The position numbers and the translations under genes are program-made. Below the pieces are notes generated by a model. The model saw only the letters and a list, made by a program, of their open reading frames with translations, had not been told where the DNA came from and searched no databases. DNA of 32,812 nucleotides, taken from assembly GCA_003565625.1 (NCBI GenBank), contig PXBD01000085.1, forward strand, positions 1-32,812. The letters run 5' to 3'. This document shows, in pieces, positions 20,709-30,300 of this stretch. How positions within the stretch are numbered: the first letter of the stretch is position 1; every line of letters starts with the position of its first letter. This stretch comes from Gammaproteobacteria bacterium. Its GTDB lineage: Bacteria > Pseudomonadota > Gammaproteobacteria > Xanthomonadales > Wenzhouxiangellaceae.

Positions 20709-23152
20709 ACCGGATCGAGGAGTGGTTTGCCGCACGCGACTGGCCGGTATTCGACTTCCAGCGCCGCGCCTGGGCGGCCTATGCGGAAGGCAAATCCGGC
20801 CTGATCCACGCCCCGACCGGCTCGGGCAAGACCCTGGCGGCCTGGGGCGGCCCGCTGCTGGAATCACTGCAAGACCCGCCCGGCGCGCTCGCCTACCTGT
20901 GGATCACTCCCCTGCGCGCGCTCGCCGTGGACACCAGCGCCAACCTGAACCGTGCCGTTGCCGGTCTCGGCCTGGACTGGGAGGTGGGACTGCGGACCGG
21001 CGATACCAGCGCGGCGCGGCGTGCACGTCTGCACAAATCGCCGCCGCCGGCGCTGGTCACCACGCCGGAATCGCTGGCCCTGATGCTGTCTTATGCCGAT
21101 AGTGCACGCCGCCTGGGGCGCGTGCGCGCCGTGGTCGTCGATGAATGGCACGAACTGCTCGGCTCGAAGCGCGGCGTGTTGCTGGAGCTGGGACTGGCCC
21201 GCCTGCGCGCGCTGAATCCAAAGATGAAAATCTGGGGCCTGTCGGCCACCCTGGGCAACGTCGATCACGCCCTGCAGGTGTTGCTGGGACCCAACCGAAC
21301 GGGCGAGCAAATCGGCGGAGACATCGAGCGCAGGATCGAAATCGACACCCTGCTGCCGCCGGAAATCGAGCACTTCCCGCAGTCCGGCCGAACCGGTCTG
21401 AACCAGTTGCCCGGTGTACTGGCCGCCCTGAATCGAGCGCGGTCAACGCTGCTGTTTACCAACACCCGCTCGCAGGCCGAGCTGTGGTTTCGGGCCATCA
21501 CAGCGGTGGTGGCGTGGCCCGATCAGGTGTATTTGCACCATGGCTCGATCAACCGCCAGCAACGCCTGGCCGCCGAAGAGGCAGTGCGTACTGGTCGGGC
21601 ACGCTGCATCGTCGCCACTTCCAGTCTGGATCTGGGCGTTGACTTCTCACCGGTCGACCAGGTCATCCAGGTCGGCGGCCCCAAGGGCATCGCCCGCCTG
21701 ATTCAGCGCGCCGGGCGCTCCGGACACCAGCCCGGCGCGGTCAGCCGCCTGCTGTGTGTGCCTACCCACGCGCTGGAGATCCTAGAGATCGCCGCCGCCC
21801 GGCGCCAGGTCGAGCGCCGCCGCGTCGAGAGTCGAACAGCGTTGTCAGGCAGTCTGGATGTGGCCGCTCAGCATCTGGTCAGCTGCGCCCTCGGCGGCGG
21901 GTTTGAACCCGACGCCATGCGATCCGAACTGCATGACACCCACGCCTATGCCGGGCTCGATGAGACACACTGGCAATGGCTGCTGGACTTCGTGACTCGC
22001 GGGGGCCCAACACTGCAGGCCTACCCCGGTTTCCGGCGAGTGGTCCTGGAGGATGGCCGCTACCGGGTCAGCGACCGCCGCATCGCGGCCCGACACCGCA
22101 TGTCGGTGGGCACGATCAGCGCCGATGGTCATCTGCAGGTGCGGTTCGTCAAGGGCGGCTCGCTGGGCCAGATCGAGGAACGCTTCCTGACCCGCCTGCA
22201 ACCGGGCGAGCACTTTCTGTTTGCCGGTCGCCTGCTCCGGCTGGAGCGCATCCGCGACATGGTCGCCTACGTCCGCCTGGGCAAGGCCCAGCGGCCCTCG
22301 GTGCCACGCTGGGCCGGCGGGCGGCTGCCGCTGTCGACCCTGCTGGCTGACGCCATGCTGGAACTGTTTGCCGCTTCCGAGACCCAGCTGCCGGCGGACT
22401 TGCAGGCAATCGCGCCGCTGCTGGCCCGGCAGGCCCGGCAATCGGCCCTGCCCGGACCGGAGCGGCTGCTGGTCGAACAGACCCAAAGCCGCGACGGTGC
22501 CCACCTGTTCGTCTACCCGTTTGCCGGTCGCCTGGTGCATGAGGGCCTGGCCGCACTGCTGGCCTGGCGCCTGGCCCAGGACTCGCCCCGCAGTTTTTCC
22601 ATGACGGTCAATGACTACGGCATCGAACTGGTCTGCGACCAGCCGGTGAAGCTGGACGAAGCGCTGCTGCGTCGGGTGCTTCGCGCCGAAGACCTCGAAC
22701 GCGACATCCTGGCCAGCCTCAACGCCGCGGAAATGGCGCGCCACCGTTTTCGCGATATCGCCCGGGTCGCCGGCCTGGTGTTCCAGGGCTTCCCGGGCCG
22801 GCAGAAGCGGGCCCGCCAGCTGCAGGCCTCCAGCGGCCTGATGTTCGATATGCTCAGCGAACACGACCCGGACAATCTGCTGCTGGACCAGGCCCGAACC
22901 GAGGTCCTGGAAGCGGAAATGGAGCTGACCCGACTGCGCGCCACGCTGGACCGCATCGCCCGCCAGAGCCTGATGGTGCAGCAAAACGAACGTCTGACCC
23001 CGCTCGCCTTCCCGCTCTGGGCTGACCGCCTGCGCAGCCAGCTCAGCACCGAGGACTTCCAGGCCCGGGTCGAGCGCATGCTGGCCGGAATGGAGCGCGA
23101 GGCCCCGCCCCGACGGCCTCAGCGCACAACCCTGAGAGCTGGTGCGCAATGA
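20705..23152 (+). CDS. lhr: Ligase-associated DEXH helicase (Lhr-core)
   Basis: A superfamily 2 helicase of 815 residues, the Lhr-core length. Walker A is APTGSGKT (Lys42), the Walker B box is DEWH (146-149), and LSATLGN follows at about 179. The second RecA domain has LFTNTRSQAE, ATSSLDLGVDF and the arginine-finger motif QRAGRSGH. The rest is the winged-helix and Lhr-specific DNA-binding part. The gene is coupled to the ligase by an ATGA overlap and to the phosphoesterase by another. The Pseudomonas putida homologue is a 3'-to-5' DNA translocase, from memory. Likely unwinds or clears DNA during a repair step shared with its neighbours; the exact lesion is not known. Confidence 0.95.
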   Translation: MNRIEEWFAARDWPVFDFQRRAWAAYAEGKSGLIHAPTGSGKTLAAWGGPLLESLQDPPGALAYLWITPLRALAVDTSANLNRAVAGLGLDWEVGLRTGDTSAARRARLHKSPPPALVTTPESLALMLSYADSARRLGRVRAVVVDEWHELLGSKRGVLLELGLARLRALNPKMKIWGLSATLGNVDHALQVLLGPNRTGEQIGGDIERRIEIDTLLPPEIEHFPQSGRTGLNQLPGVLAALNRARSTLLFTNTRSQAELWFRAITAVVAWPDQVYLHHGSINRQQRLAAEEAVRTGRARCIVATSSLDLGVDFSPVDQVIQVGGPKGIARLIQRAGRSGHQPGAVSRLLCVPTHALEILEIAAARRQVERRRVESRTALSGSLDVAAQHLVSCALGGGFEPDAMRSELHDTHAYAGLDETHWQWLLDFVTRGGPTLQAYPGFRRVVLEDGRYRVSDRRIAARHRMSVGTISADGHLQVRFVKGGSLGQIEERFLTRLQPGEHFLFAGRLLRLERIRDMVAYVRLGKAQRPSVPRWAGGRLPLSTLLADAMLELFAASETQLPADLQAIAPLLARQARQSALPGPERLLVEQTQSRDGAHLFVYPFAGRLVHEGLAALLAWRLAQDSPRSFSMTVNDYGIELVCDQPVKLDEALLRRVLRAEDLERDILASLNAAEMARHRFRDIARVAGLVFQGFPGRQKRARQLQASSGLMFDMLSEHDPDNLLLDQARTEVLEAEMELTRLRATLDRIARQSLMVQQNERLTPLAFPLWADRLRSQLSTEDFQARVERMLAGMEREAPPRRPQRTTLRAGAQ

Positions 23153-23844
23153 AAGTCATCCGTCTTGGCGGGCATAGTCTGCAGCTGCTGCCGGATCGGG
23201 CGGTGTTCTGGCCCAGGCAAAAGGCGCTGTTGCTGGCCGATGCTCACCTGGGCAAGGACCAGGTCTTTCGCGGCGCCGGGGTCGCGGTACCCGCCGGCGT
23301 GCTGGCGACCGACCTGGCCCGAATCGACGCGCTGCTGACCAACACGGGCGCTGAGCGCCTGATCGTGCTCGGCGACTGGGTGCACGCCCCGCCGCAGGGC
23401 GGCGATGACTGGCCGGCACAGATCAGCGCCTGGCGGGCATCACACCCGCACTTGGCCATCGACCTGGTGCTGGGCAACCACGACCGCGCGCTGGACGCCT
23501 GGCTGGCCGGCTGGAACATCCGGGCGCATTCGGTCGCGCTCGATCTGGACGGCCTGTGCCTGGTCCACGAATGGACCGACGCGGGCGGCCTGCCCGGGCT
23601 TTCCGGCCACCTGCATCCGGGTGCGGTGATCCGTCATCGCCGCGAACGGGTGCGCCTGCCGGCTTTCCTGCTCGGCGATGAACACCTGGTGCTGCCCGCT
23701 TTCGGGCGCTTTACCGGCCTGATGACCGCAACCGACTTCCCGGCCCGGTGCCGCATCGCCATCGCCGGTGAACGGCTGCACGAGCTGCCGGCCGGCTACC
23801 AGCCGCTCAAGCCCTCGACATCACGCGGAAAAACGGCCCGGTAG
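23149..23844 (+). CDS. pdeM: Ligase-associated metallophosphoesterase
   Basis: A 231-residue calcineurin-type phosphoesterase (family TIGR04123, from memory), probably a manganese-dependent DNA nuclease. All metal motifs are present: LLLADAHLGK (Asp31, His33), LGDWVHA (Asp76), LGNHDRA (Asn110, His111, Asp112) and SGHLHPGAV (His154, His156). It is the last gene of the four-gene repair cluster, with the helicase stop inside its ATGA start. Its last 49 bases overlap the end of the convergent DUF4139 gene, so neither gene has room for a terminator between them. Confidence 0.94.
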   Translation: MKVIRLGGHSLQLLPDRAVFWPRQKALLLADAHLGKDQVFRGAGVAVPAGVLATDLARIDALLTNTGAERLIVLGDWVHAPPQGGDDWPAQISAWRASHPHLAIDLVLGNHDRALDAWLAGWNIRAHSVALDLDGLCLVHEWTDAGGLPGLSGHLHPGAVIRHRRERVRLPAFLLGDEHLVLPAFGRFTGLMTATDFPARCRIAIAGERLHELPAGYQPLKPSTSRGKTAR

Positions 23845-25355
23845 CCAAACCGGAAACGCCGGGTCTGGCCGGGCTGGTACTCATCGCGCCAGGCCACCAC
23901 GCCGGCCTGGTCGTTGAAATCAAGCACGTCCGGCCTGCGACTGTCGGCGGTCATCTCGACCTCGATGCGCTCATCACCCGGCACCGGCAGCTGGTCGATG
24001 ATCAGGATTTCGAGCGCACGCCCGTAGCGATTGCTGACCTCGAATTCGAACTCGCGCTCGAGCCGATTGGCGCGCCGCACCAGCCCTTCGCTGCCGCGGG
24101 TGTCGCGGACCAGGCGATGATCGATCTCGATCCGCTCGGCCACGCCGAAGCTTTCCGCCAGGGCACCGCCCGGGGCCAGCCCGGTAAAGCGCGTCTGGCC
24201 GACCACGGCACCGTCCTGGAACAACGCGACGCGACCCGGCGGCAGCCAGGCCTCGCCGTCGTATTGCGCTTCGAAAAACAGCCAGGCGCGGGTCTGCCGG
24301 CGCGGCACGGCGCGCGCACCCAGCTGGCCTTCCAGAACGTGCTCGGCCAGCAGAAAGCGGCGCGGTGCATTGTCGCCGGAAACGTGGTTGCGGCCCGGAA
24401 TCCGGTACATCGCGGCCATCTCGCTGCCCTGCAGCATCGACTCGGGCGCGCCCGCCAGCGGCGCGGCGTCCATCGCCGCCGATTCCAGCATGCGCGCCCG
24501 CGGCGCGGGTCTGGCAATATCAATGGTCCAGGGCCGCAGCTGCGGTAACTGACCACCCAGGGCAGGCTGGCCCAAGGCCACCTGAATGCGGGCATCGGTC
24601 CAGTCTTCGCCGGTGTTCTGGCGCACCCGGGCCTGCTGCACCAGCACGAGGCGGGCAGCCTCGGTATCCAGGCGCCATTCGTAAAGGGATTCCCAGCCGG
24701 CGTCGCTCACCAGGTAGGTCATCTCGATCTCGGCCCGGCCGGGGCCTTCGGCACGCACCGGCACCAGTACCTCGCGAGTATCGCGCTGGGACTGGCCAAG
24801 ATCGGCCAGTTGGCGCTTCAGACGCTCCATCTCACCGGCGATTTGATCGCGCTCGCTTTCGTGGACCAGGCGCTGGGCCAGGACTTCCTCGGCGCGTGAG
24901 CCGATCTCGGCCAGCGCTTCCAGACGGGCATCCCCGCCCTGCCCGGTATCTTCGTCAACGATGGATTCCAGCAGGCGAAGCTGCAGGTTACGCGCCTGGA
25001 TGCGGTTGGCCAGACCCTGACGCTGAAGCTCGAGCGCGCGAATACGATTTTCGAGCTCGCGGGCGCGCGGCTGGACCCGCTCGGCGCCGCGCACGGTGCG
25101 CAGCTCCATGCCACCCAGGGCCACGCCCTCACCGGAGCGCACCGATAATCGTAGCGAATCCGGCACGGTTCGGGCCGGCAGATCGCTGATCCGCAGCTCC
25201 TCCTCGCCAGCGGCCAGGTCCACCTGAATCAAGCGCACGACCTCTGCCCGGTCAGGGTAGACGGTGACCTGCTCGATGCGTGGGTCCTGGGCCCAAAGCA
25301 GGCCATTGACGGGAACCATCAGGGCAGCGATCAGAAACAGCGGGAAACTTTTCAT
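23796..25355 (-). CDS. DUF4140/DUF4139 exported protein (MuiA-like)
   Basis: A 519-residue protein with a signal peptide (about 1-22, MKSFPLFLIAALM...). The opening VTVYPDRAEVVR is the mark of the DUF4140 domain of mucoidy-inhibitor MuiA-like proteins. Residues about 90-185 are charged and heptad-like, probably a coiled coil. From about 200 onward lies the DUF4139 domain, with SDAGWESLYEWRLDT and RVRQNTGEDWTDARIQVALG. Its biochemical role is unknown. The ATG at 25355 has AAGG 7 bases upstream and starts the signal peptide; an upstream ATG at 25385 is less likely. Its 3' end overlaps pdeM by 49 bases on the opposite strand. Confidence 0.88.
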   Translation of the reverse strand: MKSFPLFLIAALMVPVNGLLWAQDPRIEQVTVYPDRAEVVRLIQVDLAAGEEELRISDLPARTVPDSLRLSVRSGEGVALGGMELRTVRGAERVQPRARELENRIRALELQRQGLANRIQARNLQLRLLESIVDEDTGQGGDARLEALAEIGSRAEEVLAQRLVHESERDQIAGEMERLKRQLADLGQSQRDTREVLVPVRAEGPGRAEIEMTYLVSDAGWESLYEWRLDTEAARLVLVQQARVRQNTGEDWTDARIQVALGQPALGGQLPQLRPWTIDIARPAPRARMLESAAMDAAPLAGAPESMLQGSEMAAMYRIPGRNHVSGDNAPRRFLLAEHVLEGQLGARAVPRRQTRAWLFFEAQYDGEAWLPPGRVALFQDGAVVGQTRFTGLAPGGALAESFGVAERIEIDHRLVRDTRGSEGLVRRANRLEREFEFEVSNRYGRALEILIIDQLPVPGDERIEVEMTADSRRPDVLDFNDQAGVVAWRDEYQPGQTRRFRFGYRAVFPRDVEGLSGW

Positions 25356-25410
25356 GGCAGAGCCTTGTGAGGGACTACCCGGCATTGTCGCACCAGCGCT
25401 GACCAGCGGC

Positions 25411-25416
25411 TATACT
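25411..25416 (+). promoter_or_regulatory. Possible -10 element for the oxygenase gene
   Basis: TATACT lies 43 bases before the TTG start. The only -35-like match, TTGTCG at 25385-25390, is 20 bases upstream, longer than the usual 17, so the promoter is tentative. Confidence 0.35.
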
Positions 25417-25459
25417 TCGCCGGCCGCATGCTGCGGCTCGCAGGCCAGGAGAGCCGCGC

Positions 25460-26128
25460 TTGGGCCAACCCTTTGATCTCGATCCACTCACCGCGCTGGA
25501 TGAAAGCCTTCTCGACCAGGCTGCCGATGCCCTGGCCGGAGCCGGCTGGTGGTGCGGCGAAGATCTTGTTGCGCCCGCGCTGGTCCGCGACTTGCGCCTG
25601 GAACTGGAAGCACTGGTTGCGGCCGATGCCCTGACCAGGGCCGGCGTGGGACGCGAAGCCGATTTCCAGGTTGACCACAGCGTGCGGCGCGACCGGATCC
25701 GGTGGTTGACCCGACAGCAGCCGGTGCACGCGCGATTCCTGGGGCTGGCCGAGGACCTGCGCCACGCCCTCAACCGGCGGCTGTTCTTGGGCCTGTTCGA
25801 ATTCGAGGCCCATTTTGCCCACTATCCGCCCGGCGCCTTCTACCGGCGCCACCTCGACAGCTTCCGCGGCGCGGCCAATCGAGTGTTGTCCACCGTGGCC
25901 TACCTGAACGACCACTGGCAGCCCGGTGACGGCGGCGAACTGGTGCTGTACGGCGCCAACGAGGAGGACGAACCGATCCGAATCGCTCCCCGGGGCGGTC
26001 GGCTGGTCATCTTCCTGAGCGAGGAGGTGCCTCACGAAGTCCTGCCGGCCCGACGGGATCGCTACAGCATTGCCGGATGGTATCGACTCAATAACTCGAT
26101 CCAGGGCCAGATCGACCCGCCGCGGTAG
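25460..26128 (+). CDS. 2-oxoglutarate/Fe(II)-dependent oxygenase (prolyl 4-hydroxylase type)
   Basis: A 222-residue dioxygenase with the double-stranded beta-helix fold. The iron triad is His131 and Asp133 (FYRRHLDSF) with His192 (VPHEVLP); Arg201 is the likely 2-oxoglutarate anchor. The stretch LSTVAYLND and GGELVLY are typical of the prolyl-4-hydroxylase-like 2OG-Fe(II) family. Its substrate could be a protein or a small molecule. The start is a TTG, chosen because AGGAGAG lies about 6 bases upstream and no in-frame ATG is near; the nearby ATG at 25428 is in another frame. It is divergent from the DUF4139 gene and ends three bases from the end of the convergent barrel-protein gene. Confidence 0.88.
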   Translation: MGQPFDLDPLTALDESLLDQAADALAGAGWWCGEDLVAPALVRDLRLELEALVAADALTRAGVGREADFQVDHSVRRDRIRWLTRQQPVHARFLGLAEDLRHALNRRLFLGLFEFEAHFAHYPPGAFYRRHLDSFRGAANRVLSTVAYLNDHWQPGDGGELVLYGANEEDEPIRIAPRGGRLVIFLSEEVPHEVLPARRDRYSIAGWYRLNNSIQGQIDPPR

Positions 26129-26131
26129 CGC

Positions 26132-27328
26132 TCAAGAGCCCGGGGGCGAACTGTCCCCGTCATCCTGCTCTTCCTCGTTTTCGTCCTTGTTGTGATCGAG
26201 CACCGGATCGATCCCGGCTTCGCCCGGCGCTTCGACCGGAATCGGCTCCAGCAGCAGTTCCGGCATCGATTCGTCGGGATCTTCACCAAAATATTCCACC
26301 CGGCGGCTCGCGCGCGAGCGCTCATTCTCGAACTGGATTTCCAGGGTAAAGGTCAGGCGCCAGTCGGCACCGCGCTTGCCCGTATCGAGATCCAGCGGCC
26401 AGGCATGTTCAGGCTGGATCTCGTAGAACAGCCACGGACGAGCAAACTGGCGACGCAGACGCACGGCCACAAAGTACTCCTCGACATCGAAGCGCGGACT
26501 GGTGTAGCCAAACGCACCGACTTCACTGCGCAACGCCGTGCGCAGATCCAGCTGACGGAACGCGGTCACCGAAGTGCGCCAATCCACGCCGTCAGACCCT
26601 TCAGAGAACGTGCCTTCGCCCGTCCAGCGGATCAGTCGATCGCGATCGGGCAGCCACTCCCAGTCCAGGCGCGAGGTCGTACCGAAACCGTCGGCGCGCT
26701 CCCAGAATACGCTCTGGGTGGCACGCGCCAGGGTGTTTTCGGTCAGACCGTAGACCTGCCGATAGCGTGCCCGAACCCTGGGGTTGAGAGCGCCACTGCT
26801 GATTCGGATAGTGCCGTCCACATCCAGCTGCGACCGGGCCCGCTCGCTGGCGATGAACCGCAAGCCCAGCCGGGTGCGGTCATCGCCTTCGGTTGCGGCC
26901 GGCCCATCGCGCAATTCACCGCTCAAGTCTTCATCGCGCGAAACCAGCAGGCGCACCCGGTCCGAGATCCGCGGCAGCTCGATGTTGGCGCGCACGCGCA
27001 AACCGTAGCTCCAGCCTTCCGACTGGTCCCACTCCAGCGCATTGCGCATGCGAATAAAAGTGCCCACGGGGGTCTCTTCCAACGCGCGCGGGTCGCCAAA
27101 AAAGCCGTCGAACCAGGCCGCCGGCTCGCACAGGCGTTGGCTCATGTAGGCATGGCTGCGATCGAGCCAGCTTTCGGGTCGATCGAGGTCATCGCGACAG
27201 TGCAGTTCCATCAGCCGTTCCTGACGCTCTTCGCGGTCGCCAAGCTGCGCTTCTTCCTCGTTACCCTCAGCCCAAGCGCTACCGGCAGCCAAAGCGCTGG
27301 CCGCCAACACGAGCAGCAATCGATTCAT
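26132..27328 (-). CDS. Unrecognised exported protein, probable outer-membrane beta-barrel
   Basis: I do not recognise a family. The 398-residue product has a clear signal peptide (MNRLLLVLAASALAAGSAWA), a charged segment (about 21-60), then about 270 residues of alternating polar and hydrophobic strands rich in Arg and aromatic residues (for example WSYGLRVRANIELP, RWTGEGTF, WRLTFTLEIQFENE), as in outer-membrane barrels. The C-terminal 35 residues are acidic and probably disordered (NKDENEEEQDDGD). The ATG at 27328 begins the signal peptide, with AGGAG about 14 bases upstream; an ATG at 27349 adds seven residues. It follows the RND pump gene by 45 bases and is probably in its operon, where an outer-membrane channel would be expected, but it does not look like TolC. 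Confidence 0.75.
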   Translation of the reverse strand: MNRLLLVLAASALAAGSAWAEGNEEEAQLGDREERQERLMELHCRDDLDRPESWLDRSHAYMSQRLCEPAAWFDGFFGDPRALEETPVGTFIRMRNALEWDQSEGWSYGLRVRANIELPRISDRVRLLVSRDEDLSGELRDGPAATEGDDRTRLGLRFIASERARSQLDVDGTIRISSGALNPRVRARYRQVYGLTENTLARATQSVFWERADGFGTTSRLDWEWLPDRDRLIRWTGEGTFSEGSDGVDWRTSVTAFRQLDLRTALRSEVGAFGYTSPRFDVEEYFVAVRLRRQFARPWLFYEIQPEHAWPLDLDTGKRGADWRLTFTLEIQFENERSRASRRVEYFGEDPDESMPELLLEPIPVEAPGEAGIDPVLDHNKDENEEEQDDGDSSPPGS

Positions 27329-27373
27329 TAAAGCGTGTTCACTCCTCATCGAGCCGAGTTGCCTGACCCGAAC

Positions 27374-30300
27374 TCAGCTTACATCAACCGATTGCCCAGC
27401 GGAGCCGGCAACCTGACGGTCGTCTTCCTGGCGACGTCCCACGAACAAGGCCATCAGCCGCTCGCTGGCGTTCTGGACGATCACATACAGACACGGAATC
27501 AGGAACAGGGTCAATACCATGGCCGTGAGCAGGCCACCAATGACGGCAATGGCCAGCGGCTGCATCAGGTTGGCACCCGAGCCCATGCCCACGGCCAGTG
27601 GCACCATGCCGGCAACCGTGGTCAGGGTCGTCATCAGGATGGGCCGCAGGCGGATGCCGCCGGCTTCCACCACCGCATCGGCAGTGGTCAAGCCGCGCCG
27701 GCGGCCGCGCTCGATGTACTCGACCAGCAAGATCGCATTGTTGACGACAATCCCGATCAACAAGATCACGCCGAGGAAGGCCGGCGCCGACAGCGGGGTG
27801 CCGGTGGCCCAGAGCATGGCGACCACGCCAATCACCGACAACGGTGCTGCGGACATGATCACCAGCGGATTGGACAGGCGCTCGTACTGCACCGCGAGGA
27901 CCACAAACACCAGGAATGCGGCCAGCAGAATCACGCTGAGCATTTCACGGTCGGTTTCCTCCACGGTCTCGAATTGACCGCCGAAAATCAGGCCGTAGCC
28001 GTCGGGCACGCCCACTCCTTCGATGCGGGCGCGAATCTCGTCCATGATGGAGCCGGCGTCATTGAGCTCGGTGTTGAAGTTGCCGGTAATGCGCTGGATA
28101 CGAACCTGATTTTCGCGCTCGATGTGGGCCGGGCCATCACCGAGATGCAGCGAGGCCACATCGCCCAACTGGACGACACGTCCGTTGACCGCGGCCACGA
28201 TCAACTGGCTGAGCGCCTCGGGGTCTCCGGTTGCCGCGCGCGGCAGGCGAACCCGCACATCGTATTCCTCTGATCCGGTCGAAAAGCGCGTTGGCACGGC
28301 CCCGGAGACGGCATCGCGCAACGCCCGGCCGACCTCGCCAACGTTCAGCCCCAGGGCGGCCGCGCGCTCCCGGTCCACGTCCACGCTCAGCAGCGGGGTG
28401 CGATCCTCGCGGGCAATCTCCAGATCTTCCAGGCCGGCGATGGCTTCGAGTTCATCGACCATTTCTCGCGCCAGGATCTGCAGCACGGACAAATCCTCAC
28501 CGACGATCATGACGTCCATGTCGCTGCCGCTGGCGCCGAAATTCAGCCCCGGAATGCGCGGCGGCCGCACCCAGATGCGCGCATTGGGAATATCCAGCCG
28601 TTCCAGGCGCTCGCGCGCCTCGACCACCCACAGGCCGGCCGGCCATTCCGGGCGCTCGGCGGCATCGGCCAGGACCACGCTCATGCGCGCCGTGCCGGGC
28701 CGTTCCGAGACCACGCCGCCCTGCAGGTGTCCGCCGGATATCGCAAACACACTTTCAACGTAAGGCAGGGTGGCCAACTCCTGTTCGATCAATCGGGATG
28801 CGCGGTCGGTCTGCTCCGGCGTGGTACCCGGCGGCAGGCTCATGCGAACCCAGATCTGACCATCATCGAGCTGGGGCAGAAACTCGTTGCCCAGGCGATC
28901 CGCGCTCACGACCGCGCCTGCAAACAGCGCCACCGAAAACCCAACCACCGGCCAGCGCAAGCGCAGGATGCCGGCCAGAATGCGACGGTAAATCACGACC
29001 AGGCGCTCGATGCCGCGGTTGAACCATCGATAGGGCAAGCTGCGGTCGAGACCGGAACGGAAGCGAACCTTGCCGAACTGTGCCGACAGCATGGGAACCA
29101 GGGTCAGGGCTACGGCCAGCGAGGCGACGACGGCAAAAGAGATGGTCAGGATCAGCTCGCGGAAGACCAGCGATGCCATGCCGGTGATGAGCAGAAATGG
29201 TGCCACCGCGGCCAGGTTGGTCAAGGTCCCGGCAGTAATAGCCGAAATGACCTCCTCGGCGCCGTCATGGGCGGCCTGCTCAGAGTCCTTACCCAGCTTT
29301 TCCTGATGCCGGGCCACGTTTTCGAGCATGACGATGGAGTTGTCCAGCAGCAGCCCCACGCCCAGGGCCAGACCGCCCAGGCTGATCACGTTCAGGGTCA
29401 GGCCACCCATGCCGAGCAGCACAAAGGTAAACAGGATGGCCAGCGGGATCGACAGCCCGATGACGAAACTCTTGCGCAGCGAACCGAGGAAGGCCAGCAC
29501 CACCAGCATGGCTAGCACCGCACCCAGAATGGCCGCGGCCGAAACCGCCTGAACCGACCCGCGCACAAAATACGCGCCGTCGCGCGTGGCCTGCCACTGG
29601 ATATCGGGCGGCATGAAACCGGAACGGTCGAGCTGGCTCATCCGCTGGTTGATGGCATCCACCACCTGGACCACGTTGGCATCCGGCAGCTTGAAGATCG
29701 ACAGCTGGGTCGAAGGGACACCGTCAAGGCGCACGAACAGGCGCTGTTCACGGTACCCATCGGACACGCTGGCGACTTCACTCAAACGAATACGCCGCGA
29801 GCTGCCCGGAACCGACAGCAGGACATCACGGATTTCTTCCGGTGAGGCGAAACGCCCATCCGTGCGCGCCATGACGTCGAACTGTGCCGAGGTAATGTTG
29901 CCGGCGGCGACGTTGAGATTTTCCGAGGCCAGCTGGTCGGCCACGTCGCGCAGGGTCAGGCCATAGGAGCGCAGCCGGTCCTGGTCGAGCACCACTTCGA
30001 TCTCGCGCACCTGGCCCCCTGCCGCCTCGACCGAGGCCACGCCTTCGATCGACTGCAACTGCGGAACAAGACGCTGCTCGACCCAGTCGCGCACATCGCG
30101 CGGCGGGCGGGTTGGCGAGGAGAACCCGGCCCGCCAGATCGACCACTCACCGGGATCCCACTTGCGCAGGCGCGGCGGCTGAATGTCGGACGGCAAGCGC
30201 TGGCGGGCGGTCTCGAGCTGGCGGGCGGCGTTCTGCAGGGCCACGTCCAGGTCCACACCGTGCTCGAAGATCAGGTTGACGTTGGTCCGGCCCTCCGATG

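Noticed and set aside
27335..28273. 312-codon plus-strand frame rich in His and Gln
   Set aside because: It is antisense to the RND pump; the His/Gln bias is what antisense of transporter codons gives. Frames at 28727-29515 and 26192-27331 were rejected for the same reason.
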